32,571 nt of DNA from an uncultured Muribaculaceae bacterium (GCA_910584545.1 CAJUBC010000023.1:1-32571), one strand, 5' to 3'. Shown: positions 14,546-24,019, numbered from the stretch's first letter. Notes: generated by a model from the sequence alone, not told the origin. Program-made: numbers and translations.

Positions 14546-15475
14546 ATGGCCGTGCTTGAGGAACTTGTCGAGTCGCAGTTAGATGAATGGCCCGATGCCC
14601 GCCGCAACTACGACGGTCTGCGCGCCACGGAACGCCGGTGCGCTCCACTCGGCGACCTTAATGCGGCCGTTCAACTTAATCCCGCGAGGATACGCTCCAC
14701 TGGAGCCGCTGTCGACAAGGCCTCGGTCGCTGCCCGCCCCTGTTTCCTCTGTGCCGCAAACCGACCGGAAGAGCAGTTCGCCGTGCAGATAGCACCGGGA
14801 TGGCAGCTTTTGGTCAATCCTTTCCCGATATTGCCGATGCATTTCACGATTGTCTCGGAGAGGCACGAGCCTCAGAGCGCGATACCCCTTGACATGGCCA
14901 CCATCGCCGAGCGGCTTCCCGGTATGGCTGTGTTCTTCAACGGCGCAAGGGCAGGAGCCTCCGCTCCCGACCATCTGCATCTGCAGGCCGTGCTCCGCGA
15001 TGAGCTGCCGCTGCTCAGACTCGCTGAAGAGAAGCATCCTTCGGACATGGGAGGTTTCCAGACATCCGGACAGCTTGGGCTTGATGTGCCGTTCCAGTTC
15101 ATGAGCGGAGTGATTAGCCCTGATACAGCAGGAATGCTGTCACTGATGAAAGCGACACAGACATTTGGCATCGACGCGGAGACGGGAGCTCGCGACAAGG
15201 GCCTCGTCAACGCCTTCTTCTGGATTGATGGCAGAGGTCTGATGCGCGTTGTGGTCATACCGCGCCGGGCACACCGTCCGCCGCATTACTTCCGCGAAGA
15301 TGGGAAAAGACTCGTGATAAGCCCGGGAGCCATAGATATGGCCGGTATAATGATAACACCGAGAAGCGAGGATTTCTCAGCAGTCACACCGGAGATCATG
15401 CGGGAGATCTACTCTGCGGTGGCTTTCGCCGACACTCTTCCCACAGAAATAACCGAACACTTCAAGACCGTATGA
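14546..15475 (+). CDS. DUF4922 / HIT-GalT-like nucleotidyltransferase-type protein
   Basis: A 309-residue protein of the DUF4922 type. HLHLQ (about 143-147, after GASAPD) is the histidine-triad-like motif of GalT/ATP-adenylyltransferase enzymes, and PCFLC (C66, C69) could bind zinc as in GalT. NPFPILPMHFTIVS is also typical of this superfamily. It probably transfers a nucleotide to, or removes one from, a sugar phosphate, but the substrate is unknown. I start at the ATG at 14546 (MAVLEELVESQ), because an earlier in-frame ATG lies inside the acidic-tail codons of the preceding gene. Its stop overlaps the next start (ATGA), implying translational coupling with the SpoIID-like gene. Confidence 0.8.
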   Translation: MAVLEELVESQLDEWPDARRNYDGLRATERRCAPLGDLNAAVQLNPARIRSTGAAVDKASVAARPCFLCAANRPEEQFAVQIAPGWQLLVNPFPILPMHFTIVSERHEPQSAIPLDMATIAERLPGMAVFFNGARAGASAPDHLHLQAVLRDELPLLRLAEEKHPSDMGGFQTSGQLGLDVPFQFMSGVISPDTAGMLSLMKATQTFGIDAETGARDKGLVNAFFWIDGRGLMRVVVIPRRAHRPPHYFREDGKRLVISPGAIDMAGIMITPRSEDFSAVTPEIMREIYSAVAFADTLPTEITEHFKTV

Positions 15476-16653
15476 GAATCCCGGATACAGAACCCTACGT
15501 ACATGTAGGCTTGATTACCTCAGGCGCGCCGCTGCTGTCGCCGAGAGGCGAATATGAGATAAGCCGCGACGCGGATGGAGCCGTTATGTATCGGGCGCTC
15601 AATCCCCGTTCGTTCATGCGTCTGGAGAATCTATGCATCGGTAAAGGATTCCATTGGGAGAGCGTGGTTCCGGCAGACTTAGAGGGAGATTTCCGGGTAA
15701 GCCGCAGCGCCGGAGGAGATTGGCAGACTGTATGCACGCTTCCTCTTGAACGATATATAACCTCGGTCACGGCCAGCGAGATGAATCCTCGCGCACCCAT
15801 CGAATTCCTCAAGGCTCACGCGGTGATGTCGCGCAGCTGGGTACTCGGCAAGATTCTCTCCTGCCATCCCCACGGTGACGAGGGGAAAGAGAGCACCCAC
15901 GATATGGTGATTGACTGGGAGGATACCGGCGACCATGATGGTTTCGATGTATGCAGCGACGACCATTGCCAGAGATTCCAGGGTATACCGCAAACGGCAG
16001 CCGCGCGTGTTGAGGAGGCAGTCAGGGAAACCCGAGGCATATTCCTTCTTGACGGGAACGGCAATCCGGCTGACGCAAGATTTTCAAAATGCTGTGGAGG
16101 ACGTACCGAGCTATTCTCAACCTGCTGGCAGGAGCGCGATCTTCCCTATCTCACATCGCACGAAGACCCCTGGTGCGACCTGTCCGGTCTCGGCACTGGA
16201 GAATTGAAGGAGTTTCTCGCCTCCACCTTCAAGAACTACGACAAAGAGGCTGCTTCTTCCGGAGAGTGGGAAATCTCCGTTCCGAAAGCCGACATCGCCC
16301 GTCGCCTTAAGGCGACATACGGAGTTGACTGCGGGGTATTGACCGGAATGGAGCTGGAGGAACGCGGCCCTTCCGGCCGCATCAAGACACTATTGCTTCG
16401 AGGCACCGGTGGCGAAGTCCGGATAGGCAAGGAACTCGCCATACGCCGTCTCCTTTCCGCCGACTGCCTGCGCAGCTCTCTGTTCGATATTGAGGGCCGT
16501 GGCGACAGCTGGCTGCTGCGGGGCCGGGGCTGGGGGCATGGCGTGGGACTGTGCCAGACCGGAGCCGCGATGATGGCCCGCGCGGGGAAGGGTTTCAGAG
16601 AGATACTCGGTTTCTATTTTCCGGGCGCAAACATAGAAAAGATATACAGATGA
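15472..16653 (+). CDS. SpoIID/LytB-domain protein (putative lytic transglycosylase)
   Basis: A 393-residue SpoIID/LytB family protein; members cut the glycan strand of peptidoglycan, preferring stems stripped of peptides. The likely catalytic Glu is E103 in TASEMNPRAP, followed by LKAHAVMSRSW, and the C terminus has the hallmark GRGWGHGVGLCQTGA (about 351-365). Cysteines are unusually frequent (VCSDDHC, KCCGG, CW, WCD), suggesting a metal site. No signal peptide is visible: the protein starts MRIPDTEPYVHVGL. That is odd for a wall enzyme and could mean cytoplasmic action on imported muropeptides. It overlaps both neighbours by 4 nt (ATGA), so it is coupled to DUF4922 and the AmpG-like transporter. 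Confidence 0.88.
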   Translation: MRIPDTEPYVHVGLITSGAPLLSPRGEYEISRDADGAVMYRALNPRSFMRLENLCIGKGFHWESVVPADLEGDFRVSRSAGGDWQTVCTLPLERYITSVTASEMNPRAPIEFLKAHAVMSRSWVLGKILSCHPHGDEGKESTHDMVIDWEDTGDHDGFDVCSDDHCQRFQGIPQTAAARVEEAVRETRGIFLLDGNGNPADARFSKCCGGRTELFSTCWQERDLPYLTSHEDPWCDLSGLGTGELKEFLASTFKNYDKEAASSGEWEISVPKADIARRLKATYGVDCGVLTGMELEERGPSGRIKTLLLRGTGGEVRIGKELAIRRLLSADCLRSSLFDIEGRGDSWLLRGRGWGHGVGLCQTGAAMMARAGKGFREILGFYFPGANIEKIYR

Positions 16654-17972
16654 GCAGAGCCGAGAACAGAGCAGCCGAAGGCCGCGTGAAGGTATCGCCA
16701 TGGAGATGGATTCCGACACTGTATGTGGCGGAAGGACTCCCCTACTTCGCTGTGAACACTCTCACGGTGCTCATGTATGTCAACATGGGTATCAGCATTT
16801 CTGAGATGGCCTTTTTCACGGGATGGCTGTATCTCCCCTGGGTGATAAAACCCTTCTGGAGCCCCTTTGTCGACCTGTTCAAGACAAAACGGCACTGGGT
16901 GATAGCTATGCAATGGCTCATAGCCGCCGCTATGGCAGCTATCGGTTTTCTGTTGCCGACAAGCTTCTTCTTCGCATCGACGCTCGTGTTCTTCTGGCTA
17001 ATGGCCTTCTTCTCCGCCACCCATGACATCGCTGCGGACGGCTACTATATGCTCGAGCTTTCCGAGAGCGACCAGGCGGCATACGTCGGCGTGCGCTCCA
17101 CATTCTACCGTATAGCCAGCGTAATCGGCCAGGGGGGACTTGTGGTGCTCGCCGGATACCTTGAGAAAAGCCTCGGCGGTGTCCCGGCCGCGTGGAGCAT
17201 CGTGTTCTTCGCCCTTTCGGTCTTCTTCCTGCTTACGGCCCTCTATCATACCCGGTTCCTTCCGACGGCCCCGTCGGACCATCCCGTGCCGGGAGTCTCC
17301 GCGAAGACCATCATGCGTGATTTTGGCATGACATTCGTCACCTTCTTCCGCAAGCGCCATATCTGGAGCGCCATATCGTTCATGCTGCTCTACCGGCTTC
17401 CCGAAGCCATCTGCATCAAGCTCGTACAGCCATTCATGGTGTCGCCGCGCGAGGCGGGAGGTCTCGGGCTGAGCACGGCGCAGGTAGGTATAGCCAACGG
17501 CACCGTCGGCGTGATCGCGCTCCTTGCCGGAGGCATTCTCGGCGGTCTTGCAATAGCCCGCGGAGGCTTGAAGAAGTGGCTCTGGCCCATGGCGCTGAGC
17601 CTTACCGTTCCATGCGTGCTATACTGCCTCTTAGCTATGTGGCAACCGGAGAATTTCTATCTGATATGCGCCGCCGTCGGCGTCGAGCAGTTCGGTTATG
17701 GATTCGGGTTCACCGCCTTCATGCTCTACCTCATCTACTTCAGCAAGGGGGAAAGCAGCACGTCGCACTACGCGTTCTGCACCGCCTTCATGGCCTTGGG
17801 CATGATGGTGCCCGGCATGTTCGCCGGTTATCTTCACGACATCTTCTCACAATACAACCTCTTCGGAGCCGGAGGCCCGCAGGGATACGTCAATTTCTTC
17901 TGGTTCGTGATGCTGTGCTGCTTAGCCACCTTCGCGGCATGCAAGGCCATCAGCGGACAGAAATTACAGTAA
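16650..17972 (+). CDS. AmpG-like MFS muropeptide transporter
   Basis: A 440-residue major facilitator protein with about 12 TM segments and an N terminus (PTLYVAEGLPYFAVNTLTV) close to AmpG permeases, which import anhydromuropeptides for cell-wall recycling. The LPWVIKPFWSPFVDLFKTKR segment between TM2 and TM3 is the MFS signature region as seen in AmpG (family PWxxKxxWxPxxD), and AFFSATHDIAADGYYM is also typical. The ATG at 16650 overlaps the SpoIID-like stop (ATGA); the longer open frame upstream is not used. Together with the two coupled upstream genes it forms a probable muropeptide uptake and processing operon. The substrate is inferred from family and context. Confidence 0.85.
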   Translation: MSRAENRAAEGRVKVSPWRWIPTLYVAEGLPYFAVNTLTVLMYVNMGISISEMAFFTGWLYLPWVIKPFWSPFVDLFKTKRHWVIAMQWLIAAAMAAIGFLLPTSFFFASTLVFFWLMAFFSATHDIAADGYYMLELSESDQAAYVGVRSTFYRIASVIGQGGLVVLAGYLEKSLGGVPAAWSIVFFALSVFFLLTALYHTRFLPTAPSDHPVPGVSAKTIMRDFGMTFVTFFRKRHIWSAISFMLLYRLPEAICIKLVQPFMVSPREAGGLGLSTAQVGIANGTVGVIALLAGGILGGLAIARGGLKKWLWPMALSLTVPCVLYCLLAMWQPENFYLICAAVGVEQFGYGFGFTAFMLYLIYFSKGESSTSHYAFCTAFMALGMMVPGMFAGYLHDIFSQYNLFGAGGPQGYVNFFWFVMLCCLATFAACKAISGQKLQ

Positions 17973-18054
17973 CAGACATCAGGACGCATCAGTAAGAGAA
18001 TTGGGCAGTAGAGTCAAAATAGACAGATACATCAAAGGAGGGAGGAATGCCGTG

Positions 18055-20376
18055 ATGAAGACGGCGTTTCTCCTTATCATGGCGTTTCTCGCGGGATGCT
18101 CGGCCACGCGCCACGTCCCGGAAGGAAAGCTTCTGCTCGATGACGTCAATATCGAGATTAATGACTCGACCGAGACTATCAACCGTCAGCAGATGCTGTC
18201 GTTCGTGCGCCAGCGTCCCAACAACAAGTTTTTCCAGCTTGCCCGACTCCGTCTCGGAGTGTACAACATGAGCGGCAATGATTCGGCAAGCAAATGGAAC
18301 AAATGGATACGCAAACTCGGCGAACCTCCGGTGATATTCGATTCGGTCGCAGCCGAATCCGACGCCGCCCAGCTGCTGAAGGCGATGAACAATGCCGGTT
18401 TCCTCCACGCGGCGGTAAGGATCGACTCCTTCCCCACCCATGAGAAGAAAAGGACAAAGCTCCGCTACGTACTCGAACCGGGGGCGCGTCACCGCATCGG
18501 AAGCATAACTTACGAATTTCCCAACGACACCATCCGCGACATCCTCATGGAGGATTCTTCCCTGCTCGTGGTGCATGAGGGAGACCCGCTCGACCGCGCC
18601 CTGCTCGAACGGCAGAGGGAACTTATGAACACCAGGCTGCAGAACCGTGGATACTGGGCGTTCTCCAAGGAGTTCATCACCTTCAACGCCGACACAACCG
18701 AAAATTCCCTGCTGACCGACCTGACACTTACCGTCCACCCTCCGTTGCCTGCCGAAAGGAGGAACATCGGCATCGACACCCATACCAGATATTTAGTGCG
18801 CAACGTCTATTACATTCCCGATTACAATCCGGGCGAGAGCGAGGATCCGAGACAGTACCATGCCGCCGACACGGTAAGATACAAGGACATCAACATTCTT
18901 TACGGCAGGAAGCGGCACCTCAACCCCGACGTACTTTACGACAACTGCTTCATCCGCAGCGGCCGCATGTTCAGCGAGCGTGCCGTGAACCGCACCTATC
19001 AGGCGTTGGGACGCCTCCAGATACTGAAGTTCGTCAATATACGCATCTTCCCCGCAGGGAAAATCGACGACACCGGCCTGCTCGATGTCTACATACTCCT
19101 TACGGAAGGGAGAAGCCAGTCGTTCAGCGCCGAGCTGGAGGGAACCAATTCGGAGGGAGATTTCGGCGTGGCGGCCGCCGTGCAGTACACCCACCGTAAT
19201 GTCGGCAAAGGGTCGCAGACCCTCAACGTCAAGCTGCGCGGGTCGTACGAGGCCCTCACCGGAGATTTCTCGCAGTTCATCCACAACCGAATGCTCGAAG
19301 CCGGAATAGAGGCATCCCTGCAGTTCCCAAAATTCGAATTTCCCTTTCTCCGCGACAGCTTCAAGCGCCGCATCAAGGCCTCTTCCGCCTTCCACTTCTC
19401 GATGAGCTATCAGGAGCGTCCGGAATATACCCGCATCATCTCCACGCTCGGCTGGAGTTACCGCTGGAGCGCCCGCCGCGACAGGATACGATACACGCTC
19501 ACACCGATCGACATCAACTATGTCTACCTCCCGCAGAGCACCAACGACTTCATCAATCAGATAGCTCCCGACAATCCCCTGCTGCGCTACAGCTACGAAG
19601 ACCACTTCATCATGCGTGCGGGATTCAATTATTACTATACCAACAAACGTGCGGCCTCACCCTGGCACAACAGCCGGCAGCGAAACACTTTCACTGTCCG
19701 CGCCAACGCAGAGATAGCCGGAAACCTGCTGTTCGCCCTCAGTTCCATTTTCGAGAGGCATCACGACTTCAAGAGCGATCCATACAGGATTTTCGGTATA
19801 AATTACTCGCAATATTTCCGGATCGAGGGAGATTTCTCCTATCTGCATACCTTCAACCACCGTCATTCATTGGCATGCAACGCCGTGTTCGGCCTCGGCG
19901 TACCTTACGGCAACAGCACCATCCTTCCCTTCGAGAAACGTTTCTACGGCGGAGGAGCCAACGGCGTGAGAGGATGGGAAGTACGCACCCTCGGTCCGGG
20001 ACGCTATCCCGGCAGCAACTCGGTGAGCGACTTCATCAACCAGTGCGGAGACATCAGTATGAAACTCAGCGTGGAGTATCGCGTGAAACTCTTCTGGGTA
20101 CTCGAGGGCGCGCTCTTCATTGATGCGGGGAACATCTGGACAATCCGAGACTATGCGAACCAGCCTTACGGCGCATTCTCCTTCAACTCGTTCTACAAGG
20201 AGTTTGCCACAAGCTATGGCATCGGTCTCCGCCTGGACTTCAATTACTTCCTCATCCGGTTTGACCTCGGCATGAAGGCTCACGACCCGGCCGTGAACCG
20301 GGATCCATGGCCGCTCATACGCCCCAAGTGGGGCCGCGACCACGCGTTCCATTTCTCAATCGGTTATCCATTCTGA
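18055..20376 (+). CDS. tamL: TamL-like BamA/TamA-family outer-membrane lipoprotein
   Basis: A 773-residue Omp85-superfamily protein. The N terminus MKTAFLLIMAFLAGC is a lipoprotein signal with lipobox LAGC, which distinguishes Bacteroidetes TamL from ordinary TamA/BamA. POTRA-like domains occupy about 25-330 (for example RHRIGSITYEF, RMFSERAVNRTYQAL). The C-terminal about 400 residues form the 16-strand barrel, with the conserved loop-6 motif in GANGVRGWEVRTLGPGRY and a terminal strand ending FSIGYPF. It should sit in the outer membrane and assist insertion of outer-membrane or surface proteins, usually with a TamB partner, which is not in this window. The ATG at 18055 is chosen over upstream starts because it begins the signal. 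Confidence 0.9.
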   Translation: MKTAFLLIMAFLAGCSATRHVPEGKLLLDDVNIEINDSTETINRQQMLSFVRQRPNNKFFQLARLRLGVYNMSGNDSASKWNKWIRKLGEPPVIFDSVAAESDAAQLLKAMNNAGFLHAAVRIDSFPTHEKKRTKLRYVLEPGARHRIGSITYEFPNDTIRDILMEDSSLLVVHEGDPLDRALLERQRELMNTRLQNRGYWAFSKEFITFNADTTENSLLTDLTLTVHPPLPAERRNIGIDTHTRYLVRNVYYIPDYNPGESEDPRQYHAADTVRYKDINILYGRKRHLNPDVLYDNCFIRSGRMFSERAVNRTYQALGRLQILKFVNIRIFPAGKIDDTGLLDVYILLTEGRSQSFSAELEGTNSEGDFGVAAAVQYTHRNVGKGSQTLNVKLRGSYEALTGDFSQFIHNRMLEAGIEASLQFPKFEFPFLRDSFKRRIKASSAFHFSMSYQERPEYTRIISTLGWSYRWSARRDRIRYTLTPIDINYVYLPQSTNDFINQIAPDNPLLRYSYEDHFIMRAGFNYYYTNKRAASPWHNSRQRNTFTVRANAEIAGNLLFALSSIFERHHDFKSDPYRIFGINYSQYFRIEGDFSYLHTFNHRHSLACNAVFGLGVPYGNSTILPFEKRFYGGGANGVRGWEVRTLGPGRYPGSNSVSDFINQCGDISMKLSVEYRVKLFWVLEGALFIDAGNIWTIRDYANQPYGAFSFNSFYKEFATSYGIGLRLDFNYFLIRFDLGMKAHDPAVNRDPWPLIRPKWGRDHAFHFSIGYPF

Positions 20377-20431
20377 GATTACATACGTTATATCTTATAT
20401 CATCATAATCACGAATATCGTTAGATAGAAT

Positions 20432-21085
20432 ATGAAGAAATTAGTGATTTTCGACCTCGACGGCACATTGCTCAACACCATCTCCGATCTGGGCAATGCC
20501 TGCAACTATGCCCTTGAGAAGTCAGGATTTCCTCCGCATCCGCTATCCGCATACAACTATATGGTGGGCAACGGCGTGCGCAAACTCATGGAGCGAGCCG
20601 AACCCGACGCGGACTCAGCCACGATCGACAGACTTCTGGCGGAATTCCGCGCCCATTACGACGAGCATTGCATTGACCTCACCCGTCCCTATCCGGGAAT
20701 CCCGGAACTTCTCTCGACGCTTGTCTCCCACGGTGTGGCCGTAGCCGTGACAAGCAATAAGTATCAGGCGGCAGTGACAAAAATCATAAACCACTGTTTT
20801 CCGGAGATTCCATTCGTGGCGGCACTCGGCGAGATTCCGGGCCGTTCCACAAAGCCCGATCCATCTATAGTGTTCGCCGCGCTCAGCGAGCATCCCACGC
20901 CAAAACGGGATGTATTGTATGCCGGGGATTCGGCAGTAGACATGGAGACGGCACGCAGGGCCTGCATCGAATCCGTCGGCGTATCCTGGGGCTTCCGCCC
21001 TGTTTCAGAACTGCGGGCGGCATACGCCGACCATATCGCCACCTCCCCCGCCGACATCCTCAGACTCGCCGGCATCGAGCAGTGA
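20432..21085 (+). CDS. gph: HAD-family phosphatase, phosphoglycolate phosphatase-like
   Basis: A 217-residue HAD subfamily IA hydrolase. Motif I is FDLDGTLLNT (D8 nucleophile, D10), motif II VTSNK, motif III the Lys in KPDP, and motif IV AGDSAVDMETA. The helical cap with YMVGNGVRKLMERA is the usual Gph/PGP-type cap. The likely reaction is dephosphorylation of 2-phosphoglycolate or another small phosphate ester in the cytoplasm; HAD specificity cannot be assigned safely from sequence. It follows tamL after 55 nt and precedes the channel gene by 37 nt, probably in one transcript. Confidence 0.88.
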   Translation: MKKLVIFDLDGTLLNTISDLGNACNYALEKSGFPPHPLSAYNYMVGNGVRKLMERAEPDADSATIDRLLAEFRAHYDEHCIDLTRPYPGIPELLSTLVSHGVAVAVTSNKYQAAVTKIINHCFPEIPFVAALGEIPGRSTKPDPSIVFAALSEHPTPKRDVLYAGDSAVDMETARRACIESVGVSWGFRPVSELRAAYADHIATSPADILRLAGIEQ

Positions 21086-21122
21086 CGGATTAGTTCCCAT
21101 AATCTTAGACCCCATCCCCACT

Positions 21123-21902
21123 ATGAACACATCAGGTAAACTTACCAAGGAAGAAGGCGCTTCCGCAAAGGCCACTATGGCCAACGCGCCCGAAGAGGGA
21201 AATCCGGACATGAAGGTCCGGTTCAAATTCTTCCGGAGACATTTCGAAGCCCTCACCAATATACTCGTGCTGGTTCTATCCATCATTCTCATAGTATGGA
21301 TCTCATTCGATACCTTCTATCATCATGATATCCTGGAAAACCACAACTACATGGTATTCCAGTTCTGGGTCTGCGTCTTCTTCATGCTCGATTTCTTCAT
21401 CGGCTTGAGGAAAGCTACCTCCAAATCGCACTTCCTGTGGACCCGGATATGGTTTCTGCTGCTCTCCATCCCCTACCTGAACATAATCAACGCCCTGCAC
21501 ATACAGTTGCCGTACGACGTGGTGAATTTCATCCGTTTCGTGCCGCTCGCACGCGGCGGCCTCGCCATCTTCATAGTGATGCGCTATCTGAACTCCAACG
21601 CGATCCAGAGCCTGTTCATGGCCTATATCATCATAATGGTGTTCTCCGGATATTTCTGCTCTCTCGTTTTCTATCAGGCTGAGTATATGACCAATCCTCA
21701 GGTCACGTCCTACTGGTCGGCACTCTGGTGGTCGGCTATGAACATGACCACAGTCGGCTGCAACATAGAGCCCGTCACGGCCATAGGAAAAATCGTAGCC
21801 GTGATACTTCCCCTCATCGGAATGATAATCCTTCCGCTATTCACCGTGTACATCACCAATATGGTGACCTCGATGGTGCATCAGTCCCGACAGAATACCT
21901 GA
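21123..21902 (+). CDS. potassium-channel-like membrane protein with atypical filter
   Basis: A 259-residue membrane protein with about six hydrophobic segments (near 45-62, 76-94, 105-122, 140-155, 162-185 and 223-246) and a pore loop between the last two, as in voltage-gated-like channels. The pore helix (SYWSALWWSAMNMTT) leads into TTVGCN at 209-214, in place of the canonical TVGYG. The first about 35 residues are hydrophilic and cytoplasmic; no ligand-binding C-terminal domain (RCK/TrkA) follows. It may conduct cations, but selectivity is uncertain given the Cys and Asn in the filter. The gene is 37 nt after the HAD gene. Confidence 0.78.
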   Translation: MNTSGKLTKEEGASAKATMANAPEEGNPDMKVRFKFFRRHFEALTNILVLVLSIILIVWISFDTFYHHDILENHNYMVFQFWVCVFFMLDFFIGLRKATSKSHFLWTRIWFLLLSIPYLNIINALHIQLPYDVVNFIRFVPLARGGLAIFIVMRYLNSNAIQSLFMAYIIIMVFSGYFCSLVFYQAEYMTNPQVTSYWSALWWSAMNMTTVGCNIEPVTAIGKIVAVILPLIGMIILPLFTVYITNMVTSMVHQSRQNT

Positions 21903-21951
21903 CTGCGTTCCGGATCTCGTTTTTTGCAATCAGGTTGCAACTCTATTTCAG

Positions 21952-21959
21952 TAGTTTTG
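21952..21959 (+). promoter_or_regulatory. promoter of the P-type ATPase gene, start codon almost at +1
   Basis: TAGTTTTG is a perfect -7 box. A TTG in a TTGCAA context lies at 21935-21937, shorter spacing than usual. The ATG at 21970 is only about 10 nt past the box, so the transcript would be nearly leaderless. Confidence 0.55.
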
Positions 21960-21969
21960 TTGAAAATTT

Positions 21970-23982
21970 ATGAAACAGATGTGTACAGATTGCAAAAAAA
22001 ACAATATGCATGGTGATGATGGCTCACACCGCGACCATGACCGCCACAGCCATGGTGACGGCGACAGTCACGAGGGAACCGCTGGTTTCATGGGATTCTG
22101 GAAAATGGAGATCATCACCTCCATGCTTTTCGTAGTCGGAATCATACTCCGTCACGCGGGAGTGTTCGCCGCGATGGATGGCAGCGGTTTCGACCTGGCC
22201 GGATTCATATTCTTCCTCATAGCCATCCTCCCTGTAGGTATGCCGGTGGTGCGGGAGATGCTTGACAGCTGGCGCCACGGCAGCGTGATGAACGAATTCA
22301 CGCTGATGGTGGCTGCCTCGACAGGAGCTTTCGCCATCGGAGAATATCCCGAGGCAGTGGCCGTGCTTCTCTTCTATTGCATCGGAGAAAAACTCGAGGA
22401 CAAGGCATCCGATGATGTGAAGTCGCGAATCAAGAAATTGCTTGGCCGACTCCCGGAAACGGCAACCGTCGTCGAGGGAGAGAGACTGCGGACCGTATCG
22501 CCGTCGGAACTCCCGGAGAACAGCCTGCTTCTCGTGCGCCCCGGCGAACGTGTTCCCATCGACTCGGTGCTTCTCGGAGACACTCCCGTAGAATTCGACA
22601 CATCGGCGATCACCGGCGAATCGGTGCCGCGTGCGTTCAAGCCGGGCGAGGAACTTCCCTCCGGAATCATTCCCGTAGACAAAGCCGTCAAGGCACGCAC
22701 CGTCCGCAAGTTCTCCGAATCCTCGATGAGCAGGATTCTCGACATGATCGAGAACGCTCAATCCACCAAATCGCCTACCGAGACTATGCTGAGGCGCATC
22801 ACGCGCTGGTATACCCCGATAGTTTTTGTATTCGCCGTGCTTATCTTCATTGTGCCCTGGATTGTATCTCTCTTCCCCGGCGAGGCGACATTCGACTGGT
22901 ACAGATGGCTCGAGCGTTCGCTTGTGTTTCTGGTATGTTCCTGCCCCTGCGCGCTTGTGGTCAGCATTCCCCTCTCCTACTTCGCGTCGCTCGGCGCCGC
23001 ATCGAAACAGGGCCTTCTTTTCAAGGGTTCTAAACATCTCGATGCCATGCGCTCTCTTCGTACAGTGGTCTTCGACAAGACCGGCACACTCACAACCGGC
23101 GAGTTCCATGTATCTGGCATAACCGGTGCGACCGGAATCGCTGACGATGATAACGCCGACGGAGACCGTATTCTCCGTATAGCCGCAGCTGTCGACGCAG
23201 AGTCGACACATCCTCTGGCCAAGGCTATCTGCGCGGAAGCGGCCCGCAGAAAAGACACCCTGCCTAAGGCGTCGGATGTCACTACGGTTCCGCATGGCAT
23301 CACAGGTACGGTGGATGGTAAGAAGGTATCGGTGGGCTCGCCGTCACTGATGAAGAAGCTCGATATCGCTCTTCCGGATCGTTCAGGAGAAGGGTCGGAG
23401 ATATGCGTCGCTGAGGACGGGAGATATCTTGGTTCCATATTTCTTCTCGACAATATCAAGCCGGAAGCGGCAAAAGCCATCAGGGAACTGCACGCACTCG
23501 GGGTGAACGACGTGGAGATTCTTTCCGGTGACCGTCGCGAGGCAGTGGCGCGAGTGGCGGCACAGGTAGGGGCGGACGGATTCCGCTCAGAGCTTCTTCC
23601 CGCCGACAAACAGCGCATAGTGGAGGAACTTCGTCAGAAGGGTGGCAAGGTGGCGTTTGTGGGCGACGGCATCAACGATGCTCCGGCCATAGCGGCCAGC
23701 GATGTGGGTGTATCAATGGGAAAACTCGGCACGGATATGGCGATGGAAACCTCTGATGTGGTCATAGCCGGCGACAATCTGGAGAAACTGCCACAGGCCA
23801 TCAAACTGTCGCGCAAGGTACGCTCCGTGGTGATTCAGAACGTCACCTTCGCCCTGCTGGTAAAGATCACAGTGATGGCACTCGGGGCATTCGGCATAGC
23901 CACGCTGTGGGCCGCGGTCTTCGCCGACACCGGCGTGACATTGATAACAATCCTCTGGACTTTGATCCGCCTGCGGCTATAA
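21970..23982 (+). CDS. zntA: heavy-metal P1B-type ATPase (Zn/Cd/Pb/Co exporter)
   Basis: A 670-residue metal-exporting P-type ATPase. The N terminus has CTDC (C5, C8) and a His/Asp-rich tail (about 14-35) instead of a full ferredoxin-like metal domain. Motifs follow in order: actuator TGES (215-218), CPCAL in the transmembrane metal site (325-329), phosphorylation DKTGTLT (D369), the SxxHPLA motif of P1B pumps (STHPLAKAI) and hinge GDGINDAPAIAASD. CPC plus a His-rich end fits the Zn/Cd/Pb group (ZntA/CadA) better than copper pumps, but sequence alone does not fix the metal. It acts in the inner membrane. It has its own promoter and a strong hairpin just after it. Confidence 0.93.
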   Translation: MKQMCTDCKKNNMHGDDGSHRDHDRHSHGDGDSHEGTAGFMGFWKMEIITSMLFVVGIILRHAGVFAAMDGSGFDLAGFIFFLIAILPVGMPVVREMLDSWRHGSVMNEFTLMVAASTGAFAIGEYPEAVAVLLFYCIGEKLEDKASDDVKSRIKKLLGRLPETATVVEGERLRTVSPSELPENSLLLVRPGERVPIDSVLLGDTPVEFDTSAITGESVPRAFKPGEELPSGIIPVDKAVKARTVRKFSESSMSRILDMIENAQSTKSPTETMLRRITRWYTPIVFVFAVLIFIVPWIVSLFPGEATFDWYRWLERSLVFLVCSCPCALVVSIPLSYFASLGAASKQGLLFKGSKHLDAMRSLRTVVFDKTGTLTTGEFHVSGITGATGIADDDNADGDRILRIAAAVDAESTHPLAKAICAEAARRKDTLPKASDVTTVPHGITGTVDGKKVSVGSPSLMKKLDIALPDRSGEGSEICVAEDGRYLGSIFLLDNIKPEAAKAIRELHALGVNDVEILSGDRREAVARVAAQVGADGFRSELLPADKQRIVEELRQKGGKVAFVGDGINDAPAIAASDVGVSMGKLGTDMAMETSDVVIAGDNLEKLPQAIKLSRKVRSVVIQNVTFALLVKITVMALGAFGIATLWAAVFADTGVTLITILWTLIRLRL

Positions 23983-24019
23983 AGATATTAGTCAAGGTTC
24001 GCCTTGAGGAAACATCACA

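Noticed and set aside
18793..19605. 270-codon frame antisense to tamL
   Set aside because: It is a shadow of the beta-barrel coding strand with no protein-like features.
22024..23295. 423-codon frame antisense to the metal ATPase
   Set aside because: It overlaps the full motif set of zntA and has no recognisable fold or start context.
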